The notes beneath the pieces were generated by a model. That model was not told the origin of the DNA, did no database searches, and saw only the letters and a list, made by a program, of their open reading frames with translations. 63,496 bases of DNA, taken from contig JAQDCK010000009.1 of the NCBI GenBank assembly GCA_027681045.1, forward strand, positions 1 to 63,496, in the 5' to 3' direction. The number at the start of each line of letters is the position of its first letter. Position 1 is the first letter of the stretch. This DNA comes from Lactobacillaceae bacterium AF64-9pH9TA. Its GTDB lineage: Bacteria; Bacillota; Bacilli; Lactobacillales; Lactobacillaceae. Shown piece by piece: positions 15,525 through 24,546 of the stretch. A program made the position numbers and the translations under genes.

Positions 15525-16166
15525 ATGGGCCGAAAAGTTAAAAAAACAGAGAGCAGCAGAAATATCCGGCCGCTGAAAACTGCCAAGGAAATTAACGCCA
15601 TGAAGCGGGCCCTCCAGTTTGGGACCGGGACAGTTACCGGGCAAAACAGAAATGGCCTGCGGAATGCTATGATTTTTGTCTTTGGGATCAATACGGGTCT
15701 CCGGATCTCCGACATCGTCAAGGCCAAGGTCTCAGACATTGAAGACGGGGAATGGTACAACCTGGTCGAAACCAAAACCCACAAGAACCGGCATGCCTAT
15801 ATTGGCAATATCAGCCAGGACTTGGAGAATTACATTGACCAGATGCAGCTGAAACCAAGTGACTGGCTCTTCCCTTCTAGAAAAGGGGATGGTCATATTG
15901 AAGGAAAGTCTTTCTATAAAGATTTGAAGCGGGCCGCCCGGCAGTGCGAGATTGATCCCAATACAGTTGGGACTCACACTCTAAGAAAGACTTTTGGTTA
16001 TCACTACATCAAGAGCGCGACAACGCCAGCAGGTGATCCAGATCCCCGGGCCTTATACAAGCTGCAGAAGATGCTGAACCACAGCAGCCCAACCACTACT
16101 CTGAGATATATCGGCTTGGAAGACGAAAGCATGGAAGAAGATTTGAAGTCTTTCCGTTTGGGGTAA
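15525..16166 (+). CDS. Short tyrosine recombinase (FimB-size)
   Basis: A 213-residue site-specific recombinase made almost only of the catalytic domain. Catalytic residues are visible: Arg60 in GLRISD, His151 and Arg154 in HTLRKTF, His186 in LNHSS, and the nucleophile Tyr195 in LRYIG. It lacks the roughly 100-residue N-terminal core-binding domain of phage integrases and matches the size of FimB/FimE-type invertases. A GGGGAGG site precedes ATG 15525. No phage genes, excisionase or attachment duplication are nearby. It may be a domesticated recombinase or act on the inverted repeats just upstream. Target is unknown. Confidence 0.82.
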   Translation: MGRKVKKTESSRNIRPLKTAKEINAMKRALQFGTGTVTGQNRNGLRNAMIFVFGINTGLRISDIVKAKVSDIEDGEWYNLVETKTHKNRHAYIGNISQDLENYIDQMQLKPSDWLFPSRKGDGHIEGKSFYKDLKRAARQCEIDPNTVGTHTLRKTFGYHYIKSATTPAGDPDPRALYKLQKMLNHSSPTTTLRYIGLEDESMEEDLKSFRLG

Positions 16167-16322
16167 AATATACCTTTTTAAGAAGTGAGTTCTATTGCGC
16201 TTAAATGTGCAGGTGATCAACTTTAACTTTTTAAGAGCAACAGAATCGCTTTATCAGCACTATACATTTTTGATTAAGCATATCTACATAAATTATGTTA
16301 TGTAAAGCAATTTGCTGGAATT

Positions 16323-16355
16323 AAAAACCGGTCTCAGAATTTGAGATCGGTTTTT
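16323..16355. terminator. Bidirectional terminator
   Basis: AAAAACCGGTCTCA and TGAGATCGGTTTTT form a stem shared by the convergent recombinase and GNAT genes. Confidence 0.8.
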
Positions 16356-16357
16356 GC

Positions 16358-16828
16358 TTACAAAATAAATTCCATATTTGTTTCTTTGACCTTCAAGCCA
16401 TTCTTCTTATAGAAGTTTATAGCAGAATCATTCCCCTCCCATACATTAAGTGTCACTTCATAGCATCCGAGTCTTTTGGCTTCAGCTTTGACATAATCAA
16501 GCAGGGCTCGGCCCACGCCTTGCGAGCGTTGTGTACTGTCAACGCAGAGGTCATCGATAAAGAGTGACTTAAACTGAACCATATTGGTTGAAAAGGGCTG
16601 CTCTTGCAGCTGAGTGAATGCATAGCCGAGCACTTGATCATCTTCGTCAACCGCGACAAAAACTGCTTTCTGGTCATCGTTAATGATTGTCGTCAGCTCT
16701 TCCACCGTGTACTTGGTTGTGCCTGGAATAAAAATGTCTGGACGAATCGAAGCGTGAATTTCCAAAACTTGGTTCAGCAGCTTCATAATTGCTGGAATAT
16801 CTTTAACTTGCGCGCGTCTAATTTGCAT
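16358..16828 (-). CDS. GNAT-family N-acetyltransferase
   Basis: A 156-residue GCN5-related acetyltransferase. It starts MQIRRAQVKDI, with acetyl-CoA motif A LCVDSTQRSQGVGRALLDYV (Q/RxxGxG/A pyrophosphate loop) around residues 98-115 and the C-terminal NVWEGNDSAINFYKKNGL block. It probably transfers acetyl from acetyl-CoA to an amine, substrate unknown. Single gene, with a terminator directly downstream. Confidence 0.85.
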   Translation of the reverse strand: MQIRRAQVKDIPAIMKLLNQVLEIHASIRPDIFIPGTTKYTVEELTTIINDDQKAVFVAVDEDDQVLGYAFTQLQEQPFSTNMVQFKSLFIDDLCVDSTQRSQGVGRALLDYVKAEAKRLGCYEVTLNVWEGNDSAINFYKKNGLKVKETNMEFIL

Positions 16829-17088
16829 GATGCCACCTCTAAATAGTATCTAATTACCGTTAATTTTAACATGAAGCATTGAATTTACGGCACTTGAGAC
16901 TTGTATCTCGATCAAATTAACTCACTCAACATCACCTAAAGGGTCACGCCAACCAGCGTATCCTTTTCTTATTCCAGCTTTTTGCAACTTAGCCATCTAT
17001 TTTTGCATCTTACCTAGATTTAACCCAAGAAAATATTAAAAGATGTAGAATTAACTTAGAAAGATAAATAGAAAGGGGTTGCAAAATA

Positions 17089-18003
17089 GTGAAGAATGCT
17101 ATTGAGGTTAGAAACCTATCTAAGTCCTATGGGGACTTGAAAGTCGTCAATGACATCTCCTTTGCAGTCCGCGAAGGCGAGCTATTTGCCTTCCTTGGCC
17201 CAAACGGGGCCGGTAAATCTACAACAGTTGACTGCCTGTCGACTTTGACCAAGTTCGATTCTGGTGAGATTAAGTTAGCCGGGTTTAACATGAAGACACG
17301 GGCACAGGAGATCAAGCAGAGGATCGGGATCGTCTTTCAAGAAGGACTGCTGGATAAGCGCCTTACAGTGCTTGAGAATTTAACTCTTCGTGCTGGCTTT
17401 TATTATCACAGCAAGGCTGAAGTAAAAGCAGCTGTTGCCCGGGCAAGCGAATATACGGAGATTAATGACCTGCTTAAGCGGCAATACGGAAAATTGTCCG
17501 GTGGGCAAAGGAGGCGGGTAGATATCGCCAGAGCGCTCTTAAATACGCCGAAAATCCTTTTCCTAGATGAACCAACGACAGGCCTTGATCCGCAAACCAG
17601 GCAGCATATTTGGGAAACGATCCAGCGCCTGCAAAAAGAGCAGGGGATGACCATCTTCTTGACGACGCACTATATGGCCGAAGCATCCGCAGCGGATTAT
17701 GTGGTAATACTGGACCACGGAAAGATTGTTGCTGAAGGCAGTCCGATCAGCTTGAAAGAGCGCTACAGCTATGATCGGCTGAAGCTGTATCCGAAGGCAG
17801 GAAATAATCTGGATAACATGCTGACTGCTCTTTCGCTCAAGTGGGATAAGGCAGCAGATTACTATGAAATAGAATTAACGAACACCATGGATGCCATTGA
17901 TATCGTAGAAGGAATGCGGGACCAATTGCAAAGTTTTGAAGTCCTGCACGGAACGATGGATGACGTCTTCTTAAATATTACAGGGAGGAGGCTAAGAGAA
18001 TGA
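17089..18003 (+). CDS. ABC-2 type exporter ATP-binding protein (DrrA-like)
   Basis: A 304-residue ATPase with Walker A GPNGAGKSTT (about residues 39-48), signature LSGGQRRRVDIA and Walker B ILFLDEPTTGLD. A C-terminal extension of about 80 residues is typical of DrrA/NodI-type drug or antibiotic exporters. It starts with GTG at 17089 after AAAGGGG. Its stop overlaps the start of the permease gene by 4 nt, so the two form one transport unit. Substrate is unknown. The 260 bp upstream are AT-rich without a clear regulator. Confidence 0.9.
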   Translation: MKNAIEVRNLSKSYGDLKVVNDISFAVREGELFAFLGPNGAGKSTTVDCLSTLTKFDSGEIKLAGFNMKTRAQEIKQRIGIVFQEGLLDKRLTVLENLTLRAGFYYHSKAEVKAAVARASEYTEINDLLKRQYGKLSGGQRRRVDIARALLNTPKILFLDEPTTGLDPQTRQHIWETIQRLQKEQGMTIFLTTHYMAEASAADYVVILDHGKIVAEGSPISLKERYSYDRLKLYPKAGNNLDNMLTALSLKWDKAADYYEIELTNTMDAIDIVEGMRDQLQSFEVLHGTMDDVFLNITGRRLRE

Positions 18004-18860
18004 GCGCGATGGTCAAAAGGAATCTCAAGATTTACTTTAGAGACAAAGCTTTAGTATTCTTTTCAATGCTGAGTGTCATTATCATTTTTGCCCTCTACAT
18101 CTTATTTATTGGTGATTCGGTGACCAGCGGGTTAAAGTTCCTGCCGCATCCCAACCGCTTGATGCGGGCTTGGATGCTAGCGGGGATGCTTGCTACGGCG
18201 TCGATCACTACGAGTTTAGGAGCATATGGGGTAATGATCAGCGACCGGGAGAATAAGGCGATCAAGGACTTTTACTCATCTCCGGTTAGCAGAAGACAGG
18301 TCGCGGGCGGCTATATCGTGACCGGCTTCATCATTAGCATCATCATGTCTATTTTTACTTTAATTTTCGGGGAAATCTACCTGGGTATGGCCGGCGGGGC
18401 AGTACTGGATATCGAGACTTTACTAAAGTTATTTGCTGTAATTGTCTTGTCAGCCTTTGCTTCTTCGGCGATTGCTTCCTTCATAATTTCTTTCCTGAAG
18501 ACCAACAGCTCCTATTCAGCCGCCAGCTCGATTGTCGGAACTCTGATCGGCTTTTTGGTCGGGGCGTATATTCCAATTGGGAGTCTGCCAGACAACGTTA
18601 AATGGCTGGTCAAGTATTTCCCATGTGCTCACTCAGCAGTACTTTACCGGCAGCTTTTGATGAAGCCCGCAATTAAGGCAAATTTCACCAATCAGTCGGC
18701 AAGTGTACTAAAAGAGATCAAGGAAATGTTTGGGATTGTCTTCGTCTATGACGGCCACACCGCGGCAGCCTGGGTATCAGTGATTGTCTTACTGGTTACT
18801 GGGGTAGTCTTCTACTTGCTGGCAGTTTTGGTAATGACCCGGAAACAAAACGAAATATAG
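18000..18860 (+). CDS. ABC-2 type permease (DrrB-like)
   Basis: A 286-residue integral membrane protein with about six hydrophobic helices: near residues 20-40, 57-80, 105-130, 140-165, 172-195 and 255-275. It carries the ABC-2 loop IKDFYSSPVSRRQVAGGY after the second helix. Together with the overlapping upstream ATPase it makes an export system of the DrrAB/YhgE class. Followed by a terminator at 18889-18919. Confidence 0.88.
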   Translation: MSAMVKRNLKIYFRDKALVFFSMLSVIIIFALYILFIGDSVTSGLKFLPHPNRLMRAWMLAGMLATASITTSLGAYGVMISDRENKAIKDFYSSPVSRRQVAGGYIVTGFIISIIMSIFTLIFGEIYLGMAGGAVLDIETLLKLFAVIVLSAFASSAIASFIISFLKTNSSYSAASSIVGTLIGFLVGAYIPIGSLPDNVKWLVKYFPCAHSAVLYRQLLMKPAIKANFTNQSASVLKEIKEMFGIVFVYDGHTAAAWVSVIVLLVTGVVFYLLAVLVMTRKQNEI

Positions 18861-18888
18861 AGACAAGTTGACATAATTTTGGATATGG

Positions 18889-18919
18889 AAAACCGCTTAC
18901 GATTGTATGCGGCTTTTTT
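18889..18919 (+). terminator. Terminator of the ABC-2 operon
   Basis: AACCGCTTAC and GTATGCGGCT arms with a 4-nt loop and TTTTTT. Confidence 0.7.
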
Positions 18920-19121
18920 GAAAAGCCTGTCGTTTACTTGACTCAGCGGCTGATTACACCTGAAACGCCACTCTTGCTGGTCATCTTGATCCGGTGCCCA
19001 GTCACTGTCCGCCTTATGTGTCCAACGATGATCTTGATCGTGACCGCACTCTTCACTTCTGCGGTTCTGCAGTAAGATTCTTGTTTAGAACGATTTTTAG
19101 AAAAGATAACTAAGTTACATT
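18920..19121. other. Stretch without an intact gene; eroded coding remnant suspected
   Basis: One frame reads hydrophobic residues (TPETPLLLVILIRC and on to TALFTSAVLQ) without a start and ends after about 45 codons. It is GC-rich like nearby genes, so it may be a relic, but no family could be assigned. Confidence 0.3.
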
Positions 19122-19162
19122 AGCAGCATTCATCTGTATTTAGTGCGGGGGATGCTGCTTTT
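19122..19162. terminator. GCATCCC-related stem-loop, copy 3
   Basis: AGCAGCAT and ATGCTGCT arms with a mismatched CCC/GGGG segment and a trailing TTTT; a diverged member of the family at 14838 and 15206. Confidence 0.5.
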
Positions 19163-19273
19163 AGTTTATAATAGAGACCAAAGCAACCGGTTACGGTTCG
19201 CTTGGAAAATTTTCCCTTTGTCATTTTTTCCAGTAACCCTGGACTGCTTGAGAAGAAATAATAGGAGAATATC

Positions 19274-19672
19274 ATGACCAAAACGAAAGTAGCCTTTATC
19301 TGCACACATAATTCTTGCCGGAGTCAAATTGCCGAAGCATTAGGCAAAAAGCTGGCCGGGGATACTTTTGAATCCTATTCAGCCGGCACGGACCTCAAAG
19401 ATCAGATTAATCCCGACGCAGTTCGGCTGATCAAAGAGCAGTATGGCGTCGATATGTTGGCCAACGGGCAAAAGCCCAAGACCCTCGCTGACTTGCCGGT
19501 AGTTGATTACGTGATCACCATGGGCTGCGGAGTCCGCTGTCCATATTTGCCTGCAAAAAAGCGGGTAGATTGGGGACTAGAAGATCCAACTGGACAAGAT
19601 GATGAGACCTTTATGCAGGTGATTAAAGAAATCGAGAGCAAAATACTTAAATTGAAGCAGGAACTGCAATAA
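19274..19672 (+). CDS. arsC: Thioredoxin-coupled arsenate reductase / low-molecular-weight phosphatase family
   Basis: A 132-residue ArsC of the low-molecular-weight phosphatase fold. The P-loop is CTHNSCRS (Cys10, Cys15) and the redox pair follows in MGCGVRCP (Cys85, Cys89). A DWGLEDPTGQDDETF block is typical of the thioredoxin-dependent type. It would reduce arsenate to arsenite in the cytosol. AGGAG precedes ATG 19274. No arsR or arsB efflux gene is adjacent, so it stands outside a normal ars operon. Confidence 0.88.
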   Translation: MTKTKVAFICTHNSCRSQIAEALGKKLAGDTFESYSAGTDLKDQINPDAVRLIKEQYGVDMLANGQKPKTLADLPVVDYVITMGCGVRCPYLPAKKRVDWGLEDPTGQDDETFMQVIKEIESKILKLKQELQ

Positions 19673-19688
19673 TTACGCAAGATCCCTT

Positions 19689-19934
19689 TTGATTGAAGAG
19701 GTGGAAGTAGGGCTGCTCTTGTTTCCGCAGCTGAATCCCGCTTACGAGCAGATTACGGTCTGCACCCTGGAAGGGGATGAGCTGGGAAAATTTAATAAGC
19801 AGGACACCGCCCTAGCTATGCGCTGCAACAAGAAACTGCAGATTTTTAACGAGATCTGCCAAATGGACTACCAACATCATATCCGCTGTAAGGTCAGAAT
19901 TTTGCTTATCGATCTGAAAACTCAAGAAAACTAA
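19689..19934 (+). CDS. Hypothetical protein or gene fragment
   Basis: An 81-residue frame beginning with TTG at 19689, without a clear ribosome-binding site, 16 nt after arsC. It contains two CxxN/CK-like cysteine positions (RCNKK, IRCKV) and no recognised domain. The frame is open upstream, so it may be the 3' end of a lost gene. Low confidence that it is translated. Confidence 0.25.
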   Translation: MIEEVEVGLLLFPQLNPAYEQITVCTLEGDELGKFNKQDTALAMRCNKKLQIFNEICQMDYQHHIRCKVRILLIDLKTQEN

Positions 19935-19991
19935 CGATCAGACAGCCACTGGAGCAAGCAATAGATCCATTGGCTTTTTCGTCTAGTACTG

Positions 19992-20037
19992 AAACAGGTG
20001 AAGCTTTTCCACTAAAGGAGGGCTTCGCCTGTTTTTT
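19992..20037 (+). terminator. Rho-independent terminator after arsC
   Basis: AAACAGGTGAAGC and GGCTTCGCCTGTTTTTT arms with a loop of about 16 nt. Confidence 0.75.
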
Positions 20038-20071
20038 GTGACAACTTTTTTACAAATCGCTAAATTTTCTG

Positions 20072-20125
20072 TTGACGATTCTTAAAGACTACAGTATCAT
20101 TTAGTGTATCACAACAGTAATACAC
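20072..20125 (+). promoter_or_regulatory. Promoter and GTGTAT...ATACAC operator of the BceAB-like genes
   Basis: TTGACG (20072-20077) and TATCAT (20095-20100) are 17 nt apart. Immediately after lies an inverted repeat, GTGTAT (20104-20109) with ATACAC (20120-20125). It is similar to operators of short GntR (YtrA-type) repressors, though no such regulator is next to it. Confidence 0.5.
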
Positions 20126-20147
20126 CGATACGATTTAGGGGGTAACT

Positions 20148-20900
20148 ATGGAAAAAGTGATGACTGTCAACAACGTGACAAAGACTTATGGCAAAAAAGG
20201 CGAGAAGCAGTTCCAGGCCTTGAAGGGCGTCTCGCTCAGCGTGGCCAAGGGCGAATTCGTCGCCATTATGGGGACTTCCGGTTCAGGTAAGACGACGCTT
20301 TTGAACATCATGTCGACCTTGGACAAGCCAACTAGCGGCGAGGTTACGATCAACGGCAAAAACATCGCCAAGCTGAAGAAGAATCAGATGGCTGACTTCC
20401 GGGCTAAAGAAATTGGCTTTATCTTCCAGGACTTCAACCTCTTGGACAACCTAACCGCTAGAGAAAACATTGCCCTGCCCTTGTCTTTGCAAGGGGTCAA
20501 AAGCTCAGAAATCGACTCTAAGGTTGATAAGATCGCCGCTAAGCTCAACATCAGCGAAGTCTTGGAAAAGTACCCAGCAGCCATTTCTGGCGGGCAGAAG
20601 CAAAGAGTTGCTGCTGCCAGAGCCTTGGTTCATGAACCGGCAATCTTGATGGCCGATGAACCAACCGGGGCTCTGGATTCCAAGTCTTCCAGAGCCTTGC
20701 TGGACACGATGGAGCTGCTTAATGAGAAAGACCAGGTTTCAATCTTGATGGTCACTCACGACCCGTTCTCAGCATCATTTGCTGACCGGATTCTCTTTAT
20801 TAGGGACGGATTGATTGATGAAGAGATCAAGCGCGGGGACTTGAAGCGGCAGGACTTTTACAAGAAGCTGATCAGTCAGCTCAGCGAAAATGCCGACTAG
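20148..20900 (+). CDS. BceA/MacB-type ABC transporter ATP-binding protein
   Basis: A 250-residue ATPase of the MacB/BceA group with Walker A GTSGSGKTT, Q-loop FIFQDFNLLDNLTARENI, signature ISGGQKQRVAAA and Walker B ILMADEPTGALDS. The family energises large FtsX-like permeases that detoxify antimicrobial peptides such as bacitracin, or release lipids. It lies 22 nt upstream of such a permease. No two-component system accompanies the pair, unlike classic bce modules. Confidence 0.9.
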   Translation: MEKVMTVNNVTKTYGKKGEKQFQALKGVSLSVAKGEFVAIMGTSGSGKTTLLNIMSTLDKPTSGEVTINGKNIAKLKKNQMADFRAKEIGFIFQDFNLLDNLTARENIALPLSLQGVKSSEIDSKVDKIAAKLNISEVLEKYPAAISGGQKQRVAAARALVHEPAILMADEPTGALDSKSSRALLDTMELLNEKDQVSILMVTHDPFSASFADRILFIRDGLIDEEIKRGDLKRQDFYKKLISQLSENAD

Positions 20901-20922
20901 TTGAGTAAAGAAAGGGATTAAC

Positions 20923-22797
20923 ATGATTTTTAAACTGTCAATGACCGGGATGAAAAGCCGGCTAAAAGACTACCTGGTCCTGTTTTCCGGCCTTAGCGCC
21001 GCCAGCATGATCTTCTACATGTTCTTGACTCTGGCCGCTAACCCATCCTTCTTGAAGTCCAGCGTAGCGGGTCAACTGACCATGGCAGCAACCAAGTTTA
21101 TTTTTTCCTTTGGGATCGTCCTTTTGGCCATCTTGACCCTGGTTTACCTGGCATATGCCAACAGCTTCCTCTTAAGCATGAGAAAGCGGGATTATGGCAT
21201 GTACATGATGCTAGGGGCAAAAAGCAGCAAGATCGGCCAACTTATCTTCGCTGAAACCCTGGTAACCGGCCTTCTGGCGACCGGGATCGGGATTGTTTTA
21301 GGCGTAGGTTTAACTGAACTGGTTTCAGCTTTGATGGTTAAGCAGCTGGGGCTGACTCTGGCTCACTTTAACCCACTTTACCTGCCAGCGGTTCTCTGGA
21401 CTTTGCTCTTCTTTATTGCCTTGTTCTTCCTGGCCGCTTCCTGGAACGTGGTTAAGCTGACCAAGACTACGCTGATCAATCTCTTAAAAGAAGACCAGAA
21501 GCCAAGCAAGTTGAAGAGCCGGCCAGTCTTACGGACTATCCAAGCTATCGCTGGTCTTGCCTTACTGGCCACCGGCTACTGGGCAATGTGGCATGTGACT
21601 ACTTTGCAGCTGAAGGCAATTCCGATTTCTTTGATCACTATCGTTTTAGGCAGCTTCTTTATCTTCGACGCCTTCTTCGTGGCCGTGATCGACTTTTTGC
21701 GGAAGAGACACGGCTTCCTCTATAAGGGGATGCGGCCTTACACTCTGGGACAACTCAAGTTCCGCCTGCATGGCTATACCAGAATCCTGTCAGCTATCTC
21801 AATTATGCTGGCCCTGGCCCTTGGCGCTATTACGGTCGGCATTAACTTCAACAACTTGAAGAATGCCATGACTGATGTTATGTACTACGACTTTGTCTTA
21901 GTTGGCAAGCAGAAGAAGCTGGCTGACAAGGTTAAAAGAATCGGTACAGAGGAGAAAGTTACTTACAGCTACAAGGCTGATGAGAAAAATGGCGTCCTCT
22001 ATGTCAAGAAAAGTGAAATTGACCAGACGCCGCTTAAGATCCAAATGTATAACGCGGCATCTTCAGACAAGAAGAAGGCGATTGACAAGGAAGGGCGGAT
22101 CTATCATACGGTCAAGGTTACTTCCAAGACCTTAACTGGCAAGCAGACCACAGCCACGATCAGAAATTCTGCCCAGGCCGCCAGCCTTTTCCCAGAAGAT
22201 TCCAGCAAGGGCTTTGTTGCCTTGTCAGATACAGCTTTTGCCAAAAAGAAGCTGACGACTAAGGTAATTACTTTTTACAAGGTTAAGGATTTTGCCAAGA
22301 ACAATAAGAAATTGCTAAAGCTTACTGACCAAGAAATGAAGCTGTTCAGCAAGGACTCAATGACTTACGGCTACCTGGAATTTACCAAGCCGGTTCTTTA
22401 CCAGCAGATTGCGGCAATGTGCTCAGGCTTTGAATTCATGGGCCTCTTCCTTGGTTTGTCCTTCTTGATGATGCTGGCTTCAACTCTGATGTTTAAGATC
22501 CTGTCAGCCGCAGCCAGTGACAAATTGCGCTACAAGATGCTCTACAAGCTTGGGGCTAGAAACAGCGTCTTGAAAGCAGCGATTAGAAAGGAAATTGCCA
22601 TCTTGTTTGTGGCACCGGCGGTACTTGGCAGCCTGGACGTGCTCTTTGGCTTGAAGTTCTTCACGATTCTGCTGCCAGACCCCTACTTCCGGATTTGGAT
22701 CCCATTCTTAGCCTTCTTCCTCCTGTACCTGGTTTACTACCTGGTAACCCTTAAGCTTTACCAGGGGATTGTTTTAGAAGAGACTAAGCAAGACTAA
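20923..22797 (+). CDS. BceB-like FtsX-family permease
   Basis: A 624-residue permease. Four N-terminal membrane helices include ILTLVYLAYANSFLLSMRKRDYGMYMMLGA, the FtsX signature. After further helices to about residue 310 comes a hydrophilic extracytoplasmic domain (about 325-500), then three C-terminal helices. This is the layout of BceB/VraE transporters that protect against cell-wall-active peptides. Forms a transporter with the ATPase immediately upstream. A bidirectional terminator follows at 22814-22851. Confidence 0.88.
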   Translation: MIFKLSMTGMKSRLKDYLVLFSGLSAASMIFYMFLTLAANPSFLKSSVAGQLTMAATKFIFSFGIVLLAILTLVYLAYANSFLLSMRKRDYGMYMMLGAKSSKIGQLIFAETLVTGLLATGIGIVLGVGLTELVSALMVKQLGLTLAHFNPLYLPAVLWTLLFFIALFFLAASWNVVKLTKTTLINLLKEDQKPSKLKSRPVLRTIQAIAGLALLATGYWAMWHVTTLQLKAIPISLITIVLGSFFIFDAFFVAVIDFLRKRHGFLYKGMRPYTLGQLKFRLHGYTRILSAISIMLALALGAITVGINFNNLKNAMTDVMYYDFVLVGKQKKLADKVKRIGTEEKVTYSYKADEKNGVLYVKKSEIDQTPLKIQMYNAASSDKKKAIDKEGRIYHTVKVTSKTLTGKQTTATIRNSAQAASLFPEDSSKGFVALSDTAFAKKKLTTKVITFYKVKDFAKNNKKLLKLTDQEMKLFSKDSMTYGYLEFTKPVLYQQIAAMCSGFEFMGLFLGLSFLMMLASTLMFKILSAAASDKLRYKMLYKLGARNSVLKAAIRKEIAILFVAPAVLGSLDVLFGLKFFTILLPDPYFRIWIPFLAFFLLYLVYYLVTLKLYQGIVLEETKQD

Positions 22798-22813
22798 GTT
22801 TTTATAGCAAATG

Positions 22814-22851
22814 AAAAGCGATCGAAACATGATACAGTTCGGTCGCTTTTT
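22814..22851. terminator. Bidirectional terminator
   Basis: AAAAGCGATCGAAAC and GTTCGGTCGCTTTTT arms, shared by the convergent permease and PPOX-fold genes. Confidence 0.78.
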
Positions 22852-22859
22852 GCATGGAA

Positions 22860-23324
22860 TTAGAAGGTGAAGGCTTTTTGGAAAATCGGGGTTTGCCGCA
22901 AGTCGTAAACAAATCCGTCAGTAGGGGTGATTTCAAATGGCCGGAGCAGTTCCCGGCGTTCGGAGTCGGTCTTGTTGATCTCCAGCATTTCGGGATGCTG
23001 GTCATAGATCTTGTCAAGGTAGGAGAGCTCGACTTCTTTGACCGTCCCGTTCAAGGTAAAGCCGACGCTAGACATGGTCTCTTCGCCCTTAAGAGCGGTG
23101 ATAGAAACATAGGGCTGGGCGTGCAAGCGTTGGTAGAAGCTCTTTTGATAAGTCGTCGCGAAGTAGAGCTTGCCGTCAAGGCATAGTTCAATATCGGCAA
23201 CGTTAGTATAAGGGCGGCTATTCGCGATCGTGCCAAAGACGACTGATTGGAAGGCGGATGGGATTAAGTCTAAAAATTCTGCTGTAGTTAAGCTATTGTC
23301 CAGCATCGGTACTGCTTTGCGCAT
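22860..23324 (-). CDS. Pyridoxamine 5'-phosphate oxidase-fold protein
   Basis: A 154-residue split-barrel flavin-binding-type protein. Family features are the N-terminal helix, the PYTNVADIELCLDGKLYFATTYQKSFYQRLHAQPYVSI stretch (phosphate-binding loop and second strand) and a GFTLNGTVKEVE strand. Such proteins bind FMN or F420-like cofactors and often have reductase roles, but the exact reaction is not predictable. Start ATG 23324 follows AGGAAG. Single gene. Confidence 0.75.
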   Translation of the reverse strand: MRKAVPMLDNSLTTAEFLDLIPSAFQSVVFGTIANSRPYTNVADIELCLDGKLYFATTYQKSFYQRLHAQPYVSITALKGEETMSSVGFTLNGTVKEVELSYLDKIYDQHPEMLEINKTDSERRELLRPFEITPTDGFVYDLRQTPIFQKAFTF

Positions 23325-23567
23325 GGTAATTTCTTCCTATGAGTGGTGTATTTCTAAGATTTACATGTTTATTATAGCACCTTTCTGGGAGGAAATGATG
23401 GGGAAGAGGGATGCTAGTTGTACTAGCCATAATTTTAGTTATGTAAAGTACAATTACTTTTGCCAAGTGCTTATTTTGTTTTCAGTTTCATGAAATATCG
23501 ATGGTGGACCAAACAAAATGCCGTTAGCCGAGGCAAAAGGAGCATATGCCAAGGCTGAAAAAATCTA

Positions 23568-24416
23568 CTAACTTTTTTGGGCGAGATCAATAAATTCCTG
23601 TACTAATTTGGGGACTGGTTTACGACAGTAGAAGCCATAGCTAGTTGCAAAGGACCAAGAGACCGGTTTAACAATATATGGATGGCACAATTCTGAATAG
23701 GCCTCTGGAATTAGTAACAGATGCTTTGTCAGCTGTGCTTGATTAACCACTGCTTTGTTAAACACGCTATAATAGTGCAGTTTAACTGCCGGGCGAACAT
23801 TTAGAAGTTTGCTTAACATCGCATCCTCAGAACCTGCAATAGATGGAGCTACAATTTCTAAATCCTGTGCTGCCAAGTCTTGTAAAGATAGTTGCTTTTT
23901 CTTGGCTAAGGGATGACTTGCTGGCAAAGCTACTCGAAGAGGTGATGGAACAATGGATATGAAAGAGAATTCGTGTTCACTCAGTGGTTCTTTCGCATAA
24001 ACCATTTCTAAAATGTCTACTTCAGCAGGTATTTGCTGATAATCATTTATCTCTCTGAAAGAAATTTGTGCTTTAGGATTGTTCTTCTGAAATTGTGGAA
24101 TTAGGCGACTACTTAAGCTTTGTCCATTTAAATACCCAGATGCAAAAACAATTTTTTGCTGATATTTTCCTAATTCCTTCTCCGCTTGTTGGCAATCAAA
24201 TATTATCTGTCTGCTCCATTGAATAAATTCAATTCCTGCTGGAGTAAGTGTTACACCATGGGTATTCCTAACAAAAAGCTGGACATTTAACCGTTTTTCC
24301 AAAAGATTCATTTGCTGAACGACAGCTGGTGTAGATATATATAACTTTTTTGCTGCTTTACTAAAACTTCCAGCTTCTGCAACTGCTAGAAATGTATCAA
24401 GTTCAGAATTGTACAT
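23568..24416 (-). CDS. LysR-family transcriptional regulator
   Basis: A 282-residue LysR-type regulator. The helix-turn-helix is AVAEAGSFSKAAKKLYISTPAVVQQMNLLEKRL (about residues 10-42), followed by LFVRNTHGVTLTPAG, then a periplasmic-binding-like effector domain. It is divergent from the flavoprotein gene at 24547 and most likely controls it. Base composition is more AT-rich than the flanking genes, which suggests that the pair moved together. Confidence 0.9.
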   Translation of the reverse strand: MYNSELDTFLAVAEAGSFSKAAKKLYISTPAVVQQMNLLEKRLNVQLFVRNTHGVTLTPAGIEFIQWSRQIIFDCQQAEKELGKYQQKIVFASGYLNGQSLSSRLIPQFQKNNPKAQISFREINDYQQIPAEVDILEMVYAKEPLSEHEFSFISIVPSPLRVALPASHPLAKKKQLSLQDLAAQDLEIVAPSIAGSEDAMLSKLLNVRPAVKLHYYSVFNKAVVNQAQLTKHLLLIPEAYSELCHPYIVKPVSWSFATSYGFYCRKPVPKLVQEFIDLAQKS

Positions 24417-24434
24417 GTTAATCTCCTTTTGATA

Positions 24435-24450
24435 TTAAGTTTAACCTTAA
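24435..24450. promoter_or_regulatory. Candidate LysR-binding palindrome
   Basis: TTAAGTTTAACCTTAA is a near-palindrome placed 18 nt upstream of the LysR start in the 130-bp divergent region, as expected for an autoregulatory T-N11-A-type site. Confidence 0.35.
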
Positions 24451-24546
24451 CACAGTATAATCTCAATAAAGAAAGCGGTATCCTTGCATCGTGTTATGAT
24501 GTAAATATAGTGATTAAGGTAACTAAGCTATTTTAAGGAGAACAAA

